A stretch of DNA of 64,000 nt from Zobellia uliginosa (GTDB taxonomy: Bacteria > Bacteroidota > Bacteroidia > Flavobacteriales > Flavobacteriaceae): the NCBI RefSeq assembly GCF_900156625.1, contig NZ_FTOB01000001.1, positions 930,001 through 994,000 of the forward strand, written 5' to 3'. Positions 16,781-26,490 of this stretch are shown here, one piece after another; the first letter of the stretch is position 1; the number at the start of each line of letters is the position of its first letter. Below the pieces are notes generated by a model that saw nothing but the letters and a program-made list of their open reading frames with translations, was not told the DNA's origin and ran no database searches. Position numbers and translations under genes: made by a program.

Positions 16781-16822
16781 GCCTTAACCATAACTAGTCA
16801 AAAGTACTCTGTATTAACGGTG

Positions 16823-16830
16823 TAATTTTG
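16823..16830 (+). promoter_or_regulatory. Putative -7 element (TAATTTTG) of copA
   Basis: An exact TAnnTTTG match 22 nt upstream of the copA ATG at 16853, in the 72-bp gap after the HMA-AraC gene. No TTG lies at the usual -33 distance, which would fit an activator-dependent promoter. Confidence 0.45.
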
Positions 16831-16852
16831 TGGTGTATTTAAGATTGTAATA

Positions 16853-19348
16853 ATGAAACAGACCTATCATATACACGGAATGAGCTGTAATGGCTGTAGG
16901 GGCCATGTAGAGCAGACCTTGTCGAACGTCGAGGGGGTGACCAAGGTGTCGGTCGATTTGGAAAAGGCCGAAGCGGTTGTGGAAATGACCGATCAATTGT
17001 CCTTGGTCGATTTACAAGAGGCCATGGAGAAGGATGGTGGGCACTATTCCATTCACGAGCAGGGGGCGCACCATCATAAAGTTGAAAAACCAAGGAAGGT
17101 AGAAAATGGCAATGGGGTTTTTTATTGCCCCATGCACTGTGAAGGCGATAAAACCTATACCGAACCCGGTGATTGTCCGGTTTGTGGAATGGATTTGGTG
17201 GAAGAGGTAAGTGCGGTGCCAAGCCGTGCCCAAGAATACACCTGCCCAATGCATCCTGAAGTTATACGTGATGCCCCTGGCGATTGCCCAATTTGTGGTA
17301 TGGACTTGGTGCCGAAACAGGCCGATATTTCGGCAGAGGAAAAGACCTATAATAAATTGTTGAACAAGTTTAAGGTTGCCGTGGCCTTTACCTTGCCCAT
17401 TTTTATCATTGCCATGTCCGATATGATACCGGGTAATCCGTTGCAAGATGTTTTGGGACGGAAATATTGGAATTGGATCCAGTTCGGTCTTTCGCTTCCA
17501 GTGGTTTTTTATGCTGCATGGATGTTTTTTGAAAGGGCCTACCGATCGGTAAAAACGTGGAACCTGAATATGTTCACCTTGATCGGTATCGGCGCAGGGG
17601 TAGCATGGTCGTTCAGTGTCTTTGCCATTTTGGTGCCCGATTTTTTTCCGCCCCAGTTTAAAACGGATCAAGGTACGGTACATGTGTACTTTGAGGCGGC
17701 CACGGTTATCTTGACCCTAGTACTTTTCGGCCAGCTTTTAGAGGCCCGTGCCCATAGCAAAACCAACAGTGCGGTGAAAGAGTTGCTCAAATTGGCACCC
17801 AATAAAGCCGTTCGTATCGTTGGTGGTAAAGAAGAGGCCATTACCATCGATCAGATCGTAAAGGGCGATTTGCTTCGTGTAAAGCCAGGGGATAAAATTC
17901 CTGTTGACGGAATTATTACCGAAGGTGAAAGTGTGGTGGACGAATCCATGATTACGGGTGAACCGGTGCCTGTTCAAAAAGAGGAGGGGGCTACGGTGCA
18001 TTCGGGAACCATAAACGGCAAGGGGTCTTTTGAAATGAAGGCCGAAAAAGTGGGTGCGGAGACCTTGCTTTCACAGATTATCGATATGGTCAACAAGGCT
18101 AGTCGTAGTCAGGCACCTATTCAGAAACTGGCCGATAAGATCTCGGGTTATTTTGTGCCGACGGTAGTCTTTGTTTCGGTGGTTACCTTTATAGTTTGGG
18201 TCATTTTTGGTCCCGAACCCGCATATGTTTATGCTTTGGTAAATGCCATTGCCGTATTGATTATTGCCTGCCCTTGTGCTTTGGGTCTGGCTACGCCGAT
18301 GTCGGTAATGGTAGGTGTTGGCAAAGGGGCGCAATCGGGCGTCTTGATAAAAAATGCCGAGGCCCTTGAGCGTATGGCACGGATAGATACCCTAGTCATA
18401 GATAAGACAGGGACCATTACCGAGGGAAGGCCTTCGGTGGAAGGGATGTATGCAGTTGCCGACTTTGACGGCAGCAAGGTGCGGCAATATGTCGTTTCCT
18501 TGAACCAATACAGTGAGCACCCGCTGGCCGATGCTACCGTGCAATACGGTAAGGCCCAGGGCGTAACTGTCTTAAAGGTACTTGATTTTGATTCCGTGAC
18601 CGGAAAAGGGGTGCGGGGGAAAATTGGTGATGAATCCGTGGTTTTGGGCAATGAGCAAATGATCGTCGGGTCCGGAGTCCTTATTTCCGAGGCCTTAAAA
18701 TCCGAGGTCGAGGTATTCCAAAAACAAGGTAAAACGGTGTCGTATCTGGCAGTAAATGATAAGGCGGCAGGATATGTGGTGATTGGCGACAAGATCAAGG
18801 AAACCAGTAAAAAGGCCATTCAAAAATTGAAGGATTCCGGTATCACCGTGGTTATGTTGACAGGTGATAACAGGAATACGGCAAAGGCGGTTGCCGACGC
18901 ATTGAACCTGGCCGATTTTAAGGCGGGTATGCTTCCGCAAGACAAACTTGCCGAGGTAGAGCGCTTACAGGCCCAAGGAAAAAAAGTGGCCGTGGCCGGA
19001 GATGGTATCAATGATGCGCCGGCATTGGCCAAGAGCGATGTGGGCATCGCCATGGGCACGGGTACCGATGTGGCTATCGAAAGTGCGGCGATTACCTTGG
19101 TAAAAGGCGATTTGCACGGTATTGTAAAAGCTTATGGGTTAAGTCGTGCGGTAATGGAAAATATCAAGCAGAATCTCTTTTTTGCCTTGATCTACAATAC
19201 GGTGGGCATACCGATAGCCGCTGGGGTCTTGTACCCGGTATTTGGCTTGTTGTTGTCGCCCATGATTGCGGCCTTGGCCATGAGTTTTAGCTCGGTTTCG
19301 GTCATAGCGAACGCCTTGCGTTTGCGGACCAAAAAAATAGATGAATAG
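16853..19348 (+). CDS. copA: Copper-translocating P1B-type ATPase CopA
   Basis: Exports Cu(I) from the cytoplasm at the cost of ATP. Domain order in the 831 residues: an HMA domain (about 3-66, CNGC site); two heavy-metal-binding YHS-like zinc-ribbon repeats (about 92-118 and 129-156, each CPMH...CPVCGMDLV/CPICGMDLV); eight membrane helices; the actuator TGEPVPV; the transport motif CPC (about residue 473); the phosphorylation site DKTGT (about 515); the HP motif in SEHPLAD; and GDGINDAPAL. All catalytic residues are present. The CPC motif and neighbours favour Cu(I)/Ag(I) over zinc. It follows the HMA-AraC regulator by 72 bp and precedes a TonB receptor by 17 bp. Confidence 0.96.
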   Translation: MKQTYHIHGMSCNGCRGHVEQTLSNVEGVTKVSVDLEKAEAVVEMTDQLSLVDLQEAMEKDGGHYSIHEQGAHHHKVEKPRKVENGNGVFYCPMHCEGDKTYTEPGDCPVCGMDLVEEVSAVPSRAQEYTCPMHPEVIRDAPGDCPICGMDLVPKQADISAEEKTYNKLLNKFKVAVAFTLPIFIIAMSDMIPGNPLQDVLGRKYWNWIQFGLSLPVVFYAAWMFFERAYRSVKTWNLNMFTLIGIGAGVAWSFSVFAILVPDFFPPQFKTDQGTVHVYFEAATVILTLVLFGQLLEARAHSKTNSAVKELLKLAPNKAVRIVGGKEEAITIDQIVKGDLLRVKPGDKIPVDGIITEGESVVDESMITGEPVPVQKEEGATVHSGTINGKGSFEMKAEKVGAETLLSQIIDMVNKASRSQAPIQKLADKISGYFVPTVVFVSVVTFIVWVIFGPEPAYVYALVNAIAVLIIACPCALGLATPMSVMVGVGKGAQSGVLIKNAEALERMARIDTLVIDKTGTITEGRPSVEGMYAVADFDGSKVRQYVVSLNQYSEHPLADATVQYGKAQGVTVLKVLDFDSVTGKGVRGKIGDESVVLGNEQMIVGSGVLISEALKSEVEVFQKQGKTVSYLAVNDKAAGYVVIGDKIKETSKKAIQKLKDSGITVVMLTGDNRNTAKAVADALNLADFKAGMLPQDKLAEVERLQAQGKKVAVAGDGINDAPALAKSDVGIAMGTGTDVAIESAAITLVKGDLHGIVKAYGLSRAVMENIKQNLFFALIYNTVGIPIAAGVLYPVFGLLLSPMIAALAMSFSSVSVIANALRLRTKKIDE

Positions 19349-19365
19349 TATTGAATAAAATATAA

Positions 19366-21603
19366 ATGAATAAATATATAGTAGTATGGGTAGCGGCCCT
19401 GTTGCCGTGGTTGGCTTTTTCACAGGAAAAAGTTGAAGGAATAGTCATCGATTCGGGGGCATCAAATGAACTGGGGCTTCCGGGGGCCAACGTGTATTGG
19501 ATGAATTCCCAGATCGGGGTGGTAACCGATATTGACGGAAAATTTTCCATTCCTTATAACAAAGAACACAATAAATTGATTGTGAGTTATGTCGGATATG
19601 AGGCCGATACCTTAACGGTCAACGCTCCCAAGACACTTCGGTTGCGCTTAAAGGCTTCCAATACCTTGGATGAGGTGGTAGTGCAGCAAAAACGGGACGA
19701 TATTCAAAAAGCCTATTTTAGTCCGCAGAACGTGGTTACGGTAAACAGTGCCGAACTGCTTAAGGCGGCTTGTTGTAATTTGGCGGAGAGTTTTGAGACC
19801 AATCCCGCCATAGATGTGAACCTATCCGATGGTTTAACGGGAACCAAGCAAATCCAAATGTTGGGATTGACGAGTCCGTATTTGTTGATTACCCAAGAAA
19901 ACATTCCTATGGTCCGTGGGGCTTCACAGGCATATGGCCTCACCTTTACGCCCGGAACCTGGATCGAAAGTATTCAGATTACCAAGGGGGCCGGAAGTGT
20001 AGTTAATGGATATGAGAGTATTTCGGGCCAGATCAATACCGAGTTGGTAAAACCCCTTACCGACAATACCATTTTTGTGAATGGGTATGGGAATGAAAAC
20101 GGACGCTATGAGCTGAATGCGCACTTCAATAAAAAGCTTAACGAAAAGTGGAGTACGGGACTGTATGTTCACGGAAACAAAAGAACCCAAAAGGAAGATG
20201 ATAAAGGAGACGGCTTTCTCGATGCTCCCCTGGCCGACCAGATCAATGTAATGAACCGATGGCAGTATCAAGATCCCGAAAAGGGATGGGTGAGCTTTTT
20301 TAACGTGCGTTTTTTGAATGATGGGAAGCAGGTCGGTCAGGTAGATTTTAATCCTGATGCCGATAAGTTTACGACCAATGCATGGGGTAGTGAAATCAAC
20401 ACCCGAAGGTTCGATACTTCCTTGAAACTGGGCTACGTTTTTCCTGAATTGCCTTTTCAGAGTTTCGGCTTTCAAACGGCCTATAGCCTCCATAAACAGG
20501 ATTCGTACTTTGGGTTTAAGACTTATGATATCAATCATGAGAGTATATACACCAATTTGCTTTTTAATTCGATTATCGGCGATACCCGAAATAAGTTTAA
20601 AACAGGACTATCCTTTGCCTATGATGGCTATGATGAGTTGGTGAATACAACGGATTATTCACGGGAAGATAAGTCCGTTGGTGCTTTTATGGAGTACAGT
20701 TACGAGAATATGGAAAAGGTAAGCTTAACGGCAGGCCTTCGTGTAGACAACCATAATAGGTTGGGTACTTTTGTAACCCCGAGGTTTCATATACGTTATA
20801 CCCCATGGGGGAAAGGGAGTCTAAGGGGATCTTTCGGACGGGGCAAGCGTGCAGCCAATATTTTTGCCGAAAACCAACAATTGTTTGCATCGTCGCGGCA
20901 AATCAATATCTTAAGCGAAGGAGGGGAGGTTTACGGTCTAGAGCCTGAAGATGCCTGGAACTACGGAGTGAGTTTCTTGCAAGGCTTTAACTTTTTGAAC
21001 AAGAAGGGTAATATTGCCCTCGATTATTATATAACCGACTTTAAGAACCAGGTGGTCGTCGATTGGGAAAATCCACAAGAGGTGTCCTTCTATAATTTGG
21101 ATGGCGATAGCACGGCGGAAAGTTTTCAGGTAGAGGTAAATTACGAACTCTTAACGGGACTTGATTTGCGTACGGCTTATAAGTATTACGATGTGTCTAC
21201 GGATTACAAGAGCGGTAATCTGCAAAAACCTTTGCAGGCCCAGCATCGGATTTTTGCTAATTTAGGGTATAAGACCAAGGTAAAGGAAAACGGTTCGCAG
21301 TGGAAATTTGACTATACCTTGCATAGTATGGGAAAAAAGAGATTGCCCAACACCGTCTCAAATCCAGTGGCCTATCAATTGGCGGCATATTCATCGCCGT
21401 ACAACCATATGAACGCCCAGATAACAAAAGTGTTCTCTAATACGTTTGAAGTATATGTAGGGGGTGAAAACCTGTCGAACGTACAGCAAGATAATCCGGT
21501 ATTGGGTGCCGATAATCCTTTTGGCCCTAATTTTGATACCACTATCATATACGCGCCAATAATGGGTCGAATGTTCTATGGCGGATTCAGGGTTAAAATT
21601 TAA
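19366..21603 (+). CDS. TonB-dependent outer-membrane receptor of the copper block
   Basis: A 745-residue outer-membrane protein with a signal peptide ending near residue 20 (AFSQ), a carboxypeptidase-D-regulatory-like beta-sandwich (about 24-98), a plug domain (about 120-225, with GAGSVVNGYESISGQIN) and a C-terminal barrel ending in FRVKI. The plug contains an unusual cysteine pair (KAACCNLAESF, about residues 133-143). Lying 17 bp behind copA and 24 bp ahead of a secreted HMA protein, it is probably cotranscribed with both. A copper or copper-chelate cargo is likely from context but could equally be uptake of a limiting metal. It lacks an adjacent SusD, so it is not a glycan receptor pair. 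Confidence 0.88.
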   Translation: MNKYIVVWVAALLPWLAFSQEKVEGIVIDSGASNELGLPGANVYWMNSQIGVVTDIDGKFSIPYNKEHNKLIVSYVGYEADTLTVNAPKTLRLRLKASNTLDEVVVQQKRDDIQKAYFSPQNVVTVNSAELLKAACCNLAESFETNPAIDVNLSDGLTGTKQIQMLGLTSPYLLITQENIPMVRGASQAYGLTFTPGTWIESIQITKGAGSVVNGYESISGQINTELVKPLTDNTIFVNGYGNENGRYELNAHFNKKLNEKWSTGLYVHGNKRTQKEDDKGDGFLDAPLADQINVMNRWQYQDPEKGWVSFFNVRFLNDGKQVGQVDFNPDADKFTTNAWGSEINTRRFDTSLKLGYVFPELPFQSFGFQTAYSLHKQDSYFGFKTYDINHESIYTNLLFNSIIGDTRNKFKTGLSFAYDGYDELVNTTDYSREDKSVGAFMEYSYENMEKVSLTAGLRVDNHNRLGTFVTPRFHIRYTPWGKGSLRGSFGRGKRAANIFAENQQLFASSRQINILSEGGEVYGLEPEDAWNYGVSFLQGFNFLNKKGNIALDYYITDFKNQVVVDWENPQEVSFYNLDGDSTAESFQVEVNYELLTGLDLRTAYKYYDVSTDYKSGNLQKPLQAQHRIFANLGYKTKVKENGSQWKFDYTLHSMGKKRLPNTVSNPVAYQLAAYSSPYNHMNAQITKVFSNTFEVYVGGENLSNVQQDNPVLGADNPFGPNFDTTIIYAPIMGRMFYGGFRVKI

Positions 21604-21627
21604 TAACTATAAACAAACACAAGTAAA

Positions 21628-21984
21628 ATGAAGACAACGATCGTAACAATGGTAATGACCCTTATGGTCATGGTGACATTTGGACAAGACAAGAACAAGA
21701 AAATGACCTTTGATGTCAATGGTAAATGTGCCATGTGCAAGGCGCGTATAGAAAAGGCGGCCCTTAATGTAAAAGGGGTCAAGTATGCTTCATGGGATAT
21801 AGCTTCACATCAATTGTCCCTTATCATGGATGAGCGAAAAACGGATCCCATGAAAATTAAATCGGCTATCGTGGCCGTTGGACACGATACCAAGGAGCTT
21901 AAGGCTACCGAAGAGGCCTATGAGAGTGTGCATCCTTGTTGTAGATATAGGGAAGACAATACCGATGATAGTGGGCATCACTAA
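21628..21984 (+). CDS. Exported heavy-metal-associated (HMA) domain protein
   Basis: A 118-residue protein with an N-terminal signal peptide (about residues 1-18, ending FGQ) and one HMA domain (about 24-90) whose metal loop reads NGKCAMCKARIE (CxxC). The C-terminal tail adds a Cys pair (HPCCRY) and ends in His-His, giving a second potential soft-metal site. It most likely works as a periplasmic copper chaperone, handing Cu between the TonB receptor and CopA-linked steps. It is the last gene of the copper operon; no strong terminator follows directly. Confidence 0.85.
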   Translation: MKTTIVTMVMTLMVMVTFGQDKNKKMTFDVNGKCAMCKARIEKAALNVKGVKYASWDIASHQLSLIMDERKTDPMKIKSAIVAVGHDTKELKATEEAYESVHPCCRYREDNTDDSGHH

Positions 21985-22132
21985 AGTTATGGTGCTGTAA
22001 ATTCGTTTCTTATGTCGGGTGTCGGGCAAGGTTGACCTGTGCGAATTATTTTTGGTTCGTTTTTTTCCAAAGTGGATATCACGAGACAAAAAGTAGTCTA
22101 CCTTAGATTTACTTTATTTAATTGTAGAAACT

Positions 22133-22231
22133 ATGACACAAGCAAAAAATACAGGTAAACCATCTGCTAAGCCTTCACCGGCAAAGTCCGGTAAAATGGT
22201 AGCTCCGATAGCTGGTGTTAGAAAGAAGTAG
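22133..22231 (+). CDS. Very small basic ORF (32 residues), own terminator
   Basis: An ATG-to-TAG frame of 32 codons encodes a Lys/Pro/Ala/Ser-rich peptide with seven Lys, one Arg and no acidic residue, ending in VAPIAGVRKK. It lies alone between the copper operon and the convergent groEL, and a rho-independent terminator begins 35 bp after its stop. A TATTTTTG element at 22047-22054 could promote it. The isolated unit with its own terminator suggests a real gene, perhaps a nucleic-acid- or ribosome-binding small protein, or a small RNA with a short ORF. I do not recognise the family. Confidence 0.5.
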   Translation: MTQAKNTGKPSAKPSPAKSGKMVAPIAGVRKK

Positions 22232-22266
22232 TCGGTCGACCCGGTAGGGTCTAGATATCGGACAGG

Positions 22267-22296
22267 AAAACCATCCCTTAAAAAAGGATGGTTTTT
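22267..22296 (+). terminator. Intrinsic terminator of the small basic ORF
   Basis: AAAACCATCC pairs with GGATGGTTTT around a loop of about nine bases and is followed by a T-rich run. It is distinct from the groEL terminator that lies 20 bp further on. Confidence 0.75.
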
Positions 22297-22313
22297 GTTT
22301 GTTTGTATAGGGT

Positions 22314-22350
22314 ATAAAAAAAACCGCTCTTGTACGTTCAAGAGCGGTTT
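22314..22350 (-). terminator. Intrinsic terminator of groEL
   Basis: A perfect 12-bp stem AAACCGCTCTTG / CAAGAGCGGTTT with a 6-nt loop. On the minus strand it is followed by a run of T. It lies 57 bp downstream of the groEL stop. Confidence 0.85.
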
Positions 22351-22406
22351 AATATTATATAATATGAAGCACAAACCAATTCATAATCGGCTGTGGTGCC
22401 TCGCTA

Positions 22407-24095
<1,689 letters not shown>

Positions 24096-24106
24096 TTATT
24101 GTTTCA

Positions 24107-24136
24107 TAAAAAATTCCTGTGGTTAACAACAGGAAT
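24107..24136 (-). terminator. Terminator-like hairpin between groES and groEL (possible attenuator)
   Basis: On the minus strand ATTCCTGT pairs with ACAGGAAT around an 8-nt loop and is followed by six T. The stem is short, so partial termination is more likely than a full stop. It would make groES mRNA exceed groEL mRNA. Confidence 0.5.
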
Positions 24137-24146
24137 GACAAAAAAA

Positions 24147-24425
24147 TTAGATAATGGCCAAAACGTCACTTTCGCGCATCATAAGATAATCAACGCCTTC
24201 AAGCTTAAGCTCTGTGCCAGCATATTTACCATACAATACAGTATCGCCAACTTTTACTGTCACCTTTTCGTCTTTGGTGCCAGGCCCTACGGCAACAATT
24301 TTGCCTTGTTGAGGTTTTTCTTTAGCCGTATCTGGAATGTAGATACCCGATGCTGTTTTGGTTTCAGCAGCCATAGGTTCGATAAGAACCCTATCTGCCA
24401 ATGGTTTAATGTTTACTTTTGCCAT
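24147..24425 (-). CDS. groS: 10-kDa co-chaperonin GroES
   Basis: The 92-residue heptameric lid of the GroEL chamber. Typical motifs are [13 protein letters not shown] at the N-terminus, the mobile loop ([12 protein letters not shown]), GKIVAVGPG and VLYGKYAG. It lies between secG, whose terminator precedes it, and groEL, so it starts the chaperonin unit. No perfect -7 element was found in its upstream gap. Confidence 0.97.
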   Translation of the reverse strand: MAKVNIKPLADRVLIEPMAAETKTASGIYIPDTAKEKPQQGKIVAVGPGTKDEKVTVKVGDTVLYGKYAGTELKLEGVDYLMMRESDVLAII

Positions 24426-24516
24426 ATTTTTAGTTTTTAGTTTGAAAAATTATATTCTCGAATTCCTATTGGGCAGAAATTATGCCATTAGCTGAAAACT
24501 GACACATTGTTAAACC

Positions 24517-24548
24517 AAAAATGCCAGCTTGTCACTAAGCTGGCATTT
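24517..24548 (-). terminator. Intrinsic terminator of secG
   Basis: AAAATGCCAGCTT pairs with AAGCTGGCATTTT around a short loop, with T runs on exit. It separates the lptE-secG transcript from groES. Confidence 0.8.
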
Positions 24549-24570
24549 TCGTATATGATTATGTATGTTT

Positions 24571-24933
24571 TTATAAGCTGTCGGCAGGACTACTTGTCGG
24601 TGCAGGTGCCTCTTGTGGCACAGTTTCCGGTAGAGCTTCTGGAACAACGGTCTCAATGCCGTCTCCGTTTAAGAGTTTAGAATCCATGTCGCTATAGTTA
24701 CCTTTAAGGGCAACATTAGAGGCTAGAATTAAAACAACCAGTAGTATGGCTAACGTCCACGTACTCTTGTCGAGAAAATCCCCTGTCTTTTTTACACCGC
24801 CTACGATTTGACTGCCGCCACCACCAAAAGAAGATGATAGTCCGCCACCTTTAGGGTTTTGAACCATGATGACCAATATCAGCAAAAAGCAAACTATAAT
24901 GATAAGTATTAAAAAAATGGTAAACGTACTCAT
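24571..24933 (-). CDS. secG: Preprotein translocase subunit SecG
   Basis: A 120-residue accessory subunit of the SecYEG channel. Two membrane segments (about 4-24 and 58-78) flank the diagnostic loop VQNPKGGGLSSSFGGGG. A proline/alanine-rich acidic C-terminal tail (APAPTSSPADSL) makes it longer than in E. coli, common in Bacteroidetes. It starts 7 bp after the preceding gene, so it is cotranscribed with it and with lptE. Confidence 0.93.
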   Translation of the reverse strand: MSTFTIFLILIIIVCFLLILVIMVQNPKGGGLSSSFGGGGSQIVGGVKKTGDFLDKSTWTLAILLVVLILASNVALKGNYSDMDSKLLNGDGIETVVPEALPETVPQEAPAPTSSPADSL

Positions 24934-24940
24934 AGCTACC

Positions 24941-25861
24941 TTACTTGTTTTCTTGTTGTAATTTTTCCACCGCTTTTATTCGGTCTGCAAAGAAACCACT
25001 TTTTTCCGGATATTTCAAACTTAAAATTTTGTAAGATTGAATTGCTTTTTTATATTTTTTTTGTTCCAAATAAACCTTAGCCAAGGTTTCGGTCATCAAT
25101 TCCTTTTTGTCAAGGGTGAGCGAAGTTTCAATGGCTACCTTTTGAACGTCTTTTTTGGGTTTGATTTTTGGGTTGTCGGCAATGAACTTGTCGATCAGTT
25201 CGAATTTCTTCCTTTTTAAGATTTCTTCCTCTAAGGGAAATTCTATAGCCTTGGGCTCTTCCTTGGCAGACGTTGGTGTTTCTTTTTTCACTTCAATTTT
25301 ATCGGTGTCGCGGTTTACCGATTTAAAGGTGGTAAGCTGTAACCATTCGGCAAAGGAGTATTTTTCCCTTTTGGTAAAGGGTAGGGGTTCGCCAAGCTCC
25401 AGGTTTTCGGAGGCATTTCTTTTCGCTTCCGCAATTTCCTCGTCGATCTTGGGGTCTTTTGATTGAAAGAGCTGAGGGTCTAAGAGTTTTTCGGCATCGG
25501 CCGATGTTAGTGGGATAGGGGTTTCGCTCTTTTCGACCGGAACCACTTCTTCCGAAATGGTCTCGGTGTCGGCTAGGCCCATCGTCTTACCCAAAATTTT
25601 ATCGGCAATGGTGTTTTGTAAAAATTCTTCCGAAGTAATAAAATCAAAAAGAACGTCGCGATCCGTGGTATAGGCCGCCGTTACCTTTAGGGCGTTGTTG
25701 TATTTAAAACTGTTGAGGTTTTTTAGGCCCTTTAAGTGTAGCGCCCGTGCCGCTTGAAAGTACGGATACTCTTCAAGCACATCTTCCAGTTGCTTGGTCT
25801 GAAGCGGAGAGACCACCTTGTCTGGGTGCTGTAAAAGGTATGTAAAGTCTTGTACATTCAT
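24941..25861 (-). CDS. TPR-like cytoplasmic protein between lptE and secG
   Basis: A 306-residue soluble protein. I use the ATG at 25861 (MNVQDFTYLLQHP), since the 38 upstream codons lack the helical pattern. The N-terminal third (EEYPYFQAARALHLKGL) and the C-terminal end (ETLAKVYLEQKKYKKAIQSYKIL, LKYPEKSGFFADRI) have TPR-type helix pairs. The middle (about 120-240) is acidic, Lys/Glu/Pro-rich and probably disordered. TPR proteins act as interaction scaffolds. Its position between lptE and secG, with 7 bp to secG, suggests a role near the envelope biogenesis machinery, but no partner can be named. Confidence 0.75.
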   Translation of the reverse strand: MNVQDFTYLLQHPDKVVSPLQTKQLEDVLEEYPYFQAARALHLKGLKNLNSFKYNNALKVTAAYTTDRDVLFDFITSEEFLQNTIADKILGKTMGLADTETISEEVVPVEKSETPIPLTSADAEKLLDPQLFQSKDPKIDEEIAEAKRNASENLELGEPLPFTKREKYSFAEWLQLTTFKSVNRDTDKIEVKKETPTSAKEEPKAIEFPLEEEILKRKKFELIDKFIADNPKIKPKKDVQKVAIETSLTLDKKELMTETLAKVYLEQKKYKKAIQSYKILSLKYPEKSGFFADRIKAVEKLQQENK

Positions 25862-25925
25862 TTTTAAGGGTACTATATATAAGGTATAAGCGTGCTCTTG
25901 ATTTTTTGTGCCTAGCGAAAAAACT

Positions 25926-26444
25926 TTACCAATCGGCCAATGAGGCGTTGAATATATCTTGGGTGATTCTTTCAAAAATTACTTCCAAGGCCTCCGTCTT
26001 TACCGCCGAGAGTTGTGAGTTGGCCGGGTAGTCATAGAAAAATGAAAAACGTTGTTCGAAATCGGCATCTTCTTTTGTCTTATTGTAGAAACGGACGTTT
26101 ACAGCCATTGATAAGCGGTTTTGGGCCGCGGTCTGCTGGGCCGTGGCACTCATGGGCGATATGCGGAACTCTACAATTTCACCTTCATAAAGCAGGTCGC
26201 CATTGGAAGATGTAAGGTCAAGACTGGTCTGGTTCAAGATACGGTCTTGAAGTGCCAATGTAAAGTCTCTTTCGAGTCCGGGCTCAAAAGTAGAACCAGG
26301 ATTCTGTGTGGCGTAGTTCTGAAAGGTGGGTATCGTAAAAGTAGTGGCGGTACCCACGTTGCCCCCCGTAAAATTGTAGACGCCACAGCCGCTTAGGCTT
26401 AAGCATAGAACTAAACAGAGTATGGTGTATGTGTTTTTTTTCAA
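25926..26444 (-). CDS. lptE: LPS-assembly lipoprotein LptE, TTG start
   Basis: A 172-residue outer-membrane lipoprotein that plugs LptD for LPS insertion. The signal ends in lipobox LSGC (Cys about 20), followed by GVYNFTGG, the usual LptE beginning (C-G-x-Y-x-F). The conserved central region (TFTIPTFQN, LTLALQDRI-like, YEGEIVEFRISP) is present. The codon at 26442-26444 reads TTG on the coding strand; no in-frame ATG precedes the signal peptide before a stop six codons upstream, so TTG must initiate. It lies 46 bp after the sigma-54 activator gene. Confidence 0.87.
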   Translation of the reverse strand: MKKNTYTILCLVLCLSLSGCGVYNFTGGNVGTATTFTIPTFQNYATQNPGSTFEPGLERDFTLALQDRILNQTSLDLTSSNGDLLYEGEIVEFRISPMSATAQQTAAQNRLSMAVNVRFYNKTKEDADFEQRFSFFYDYPANSQLSAVKTEALEVIFERITQDIFNASLADW

Positions 26445-26490
26445 GGTTTCGTTTAAATATTAAGGTTGAAACTGTATCGCTTTAGGGGTG

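Noticed and set aside
16799-16806. TACTTTTG on the minus strand ahead of copA, a possible antisense promoter
   Set aside because: An isolated 8-bp match with no -33 element and no gene downstream on that strand; chance is as likely.
18229-18819. 196-codon minus-strand frame inside copA
   Set aside because: It lies fully within the conserved ATPase core on the other strand and has no protein-like features.
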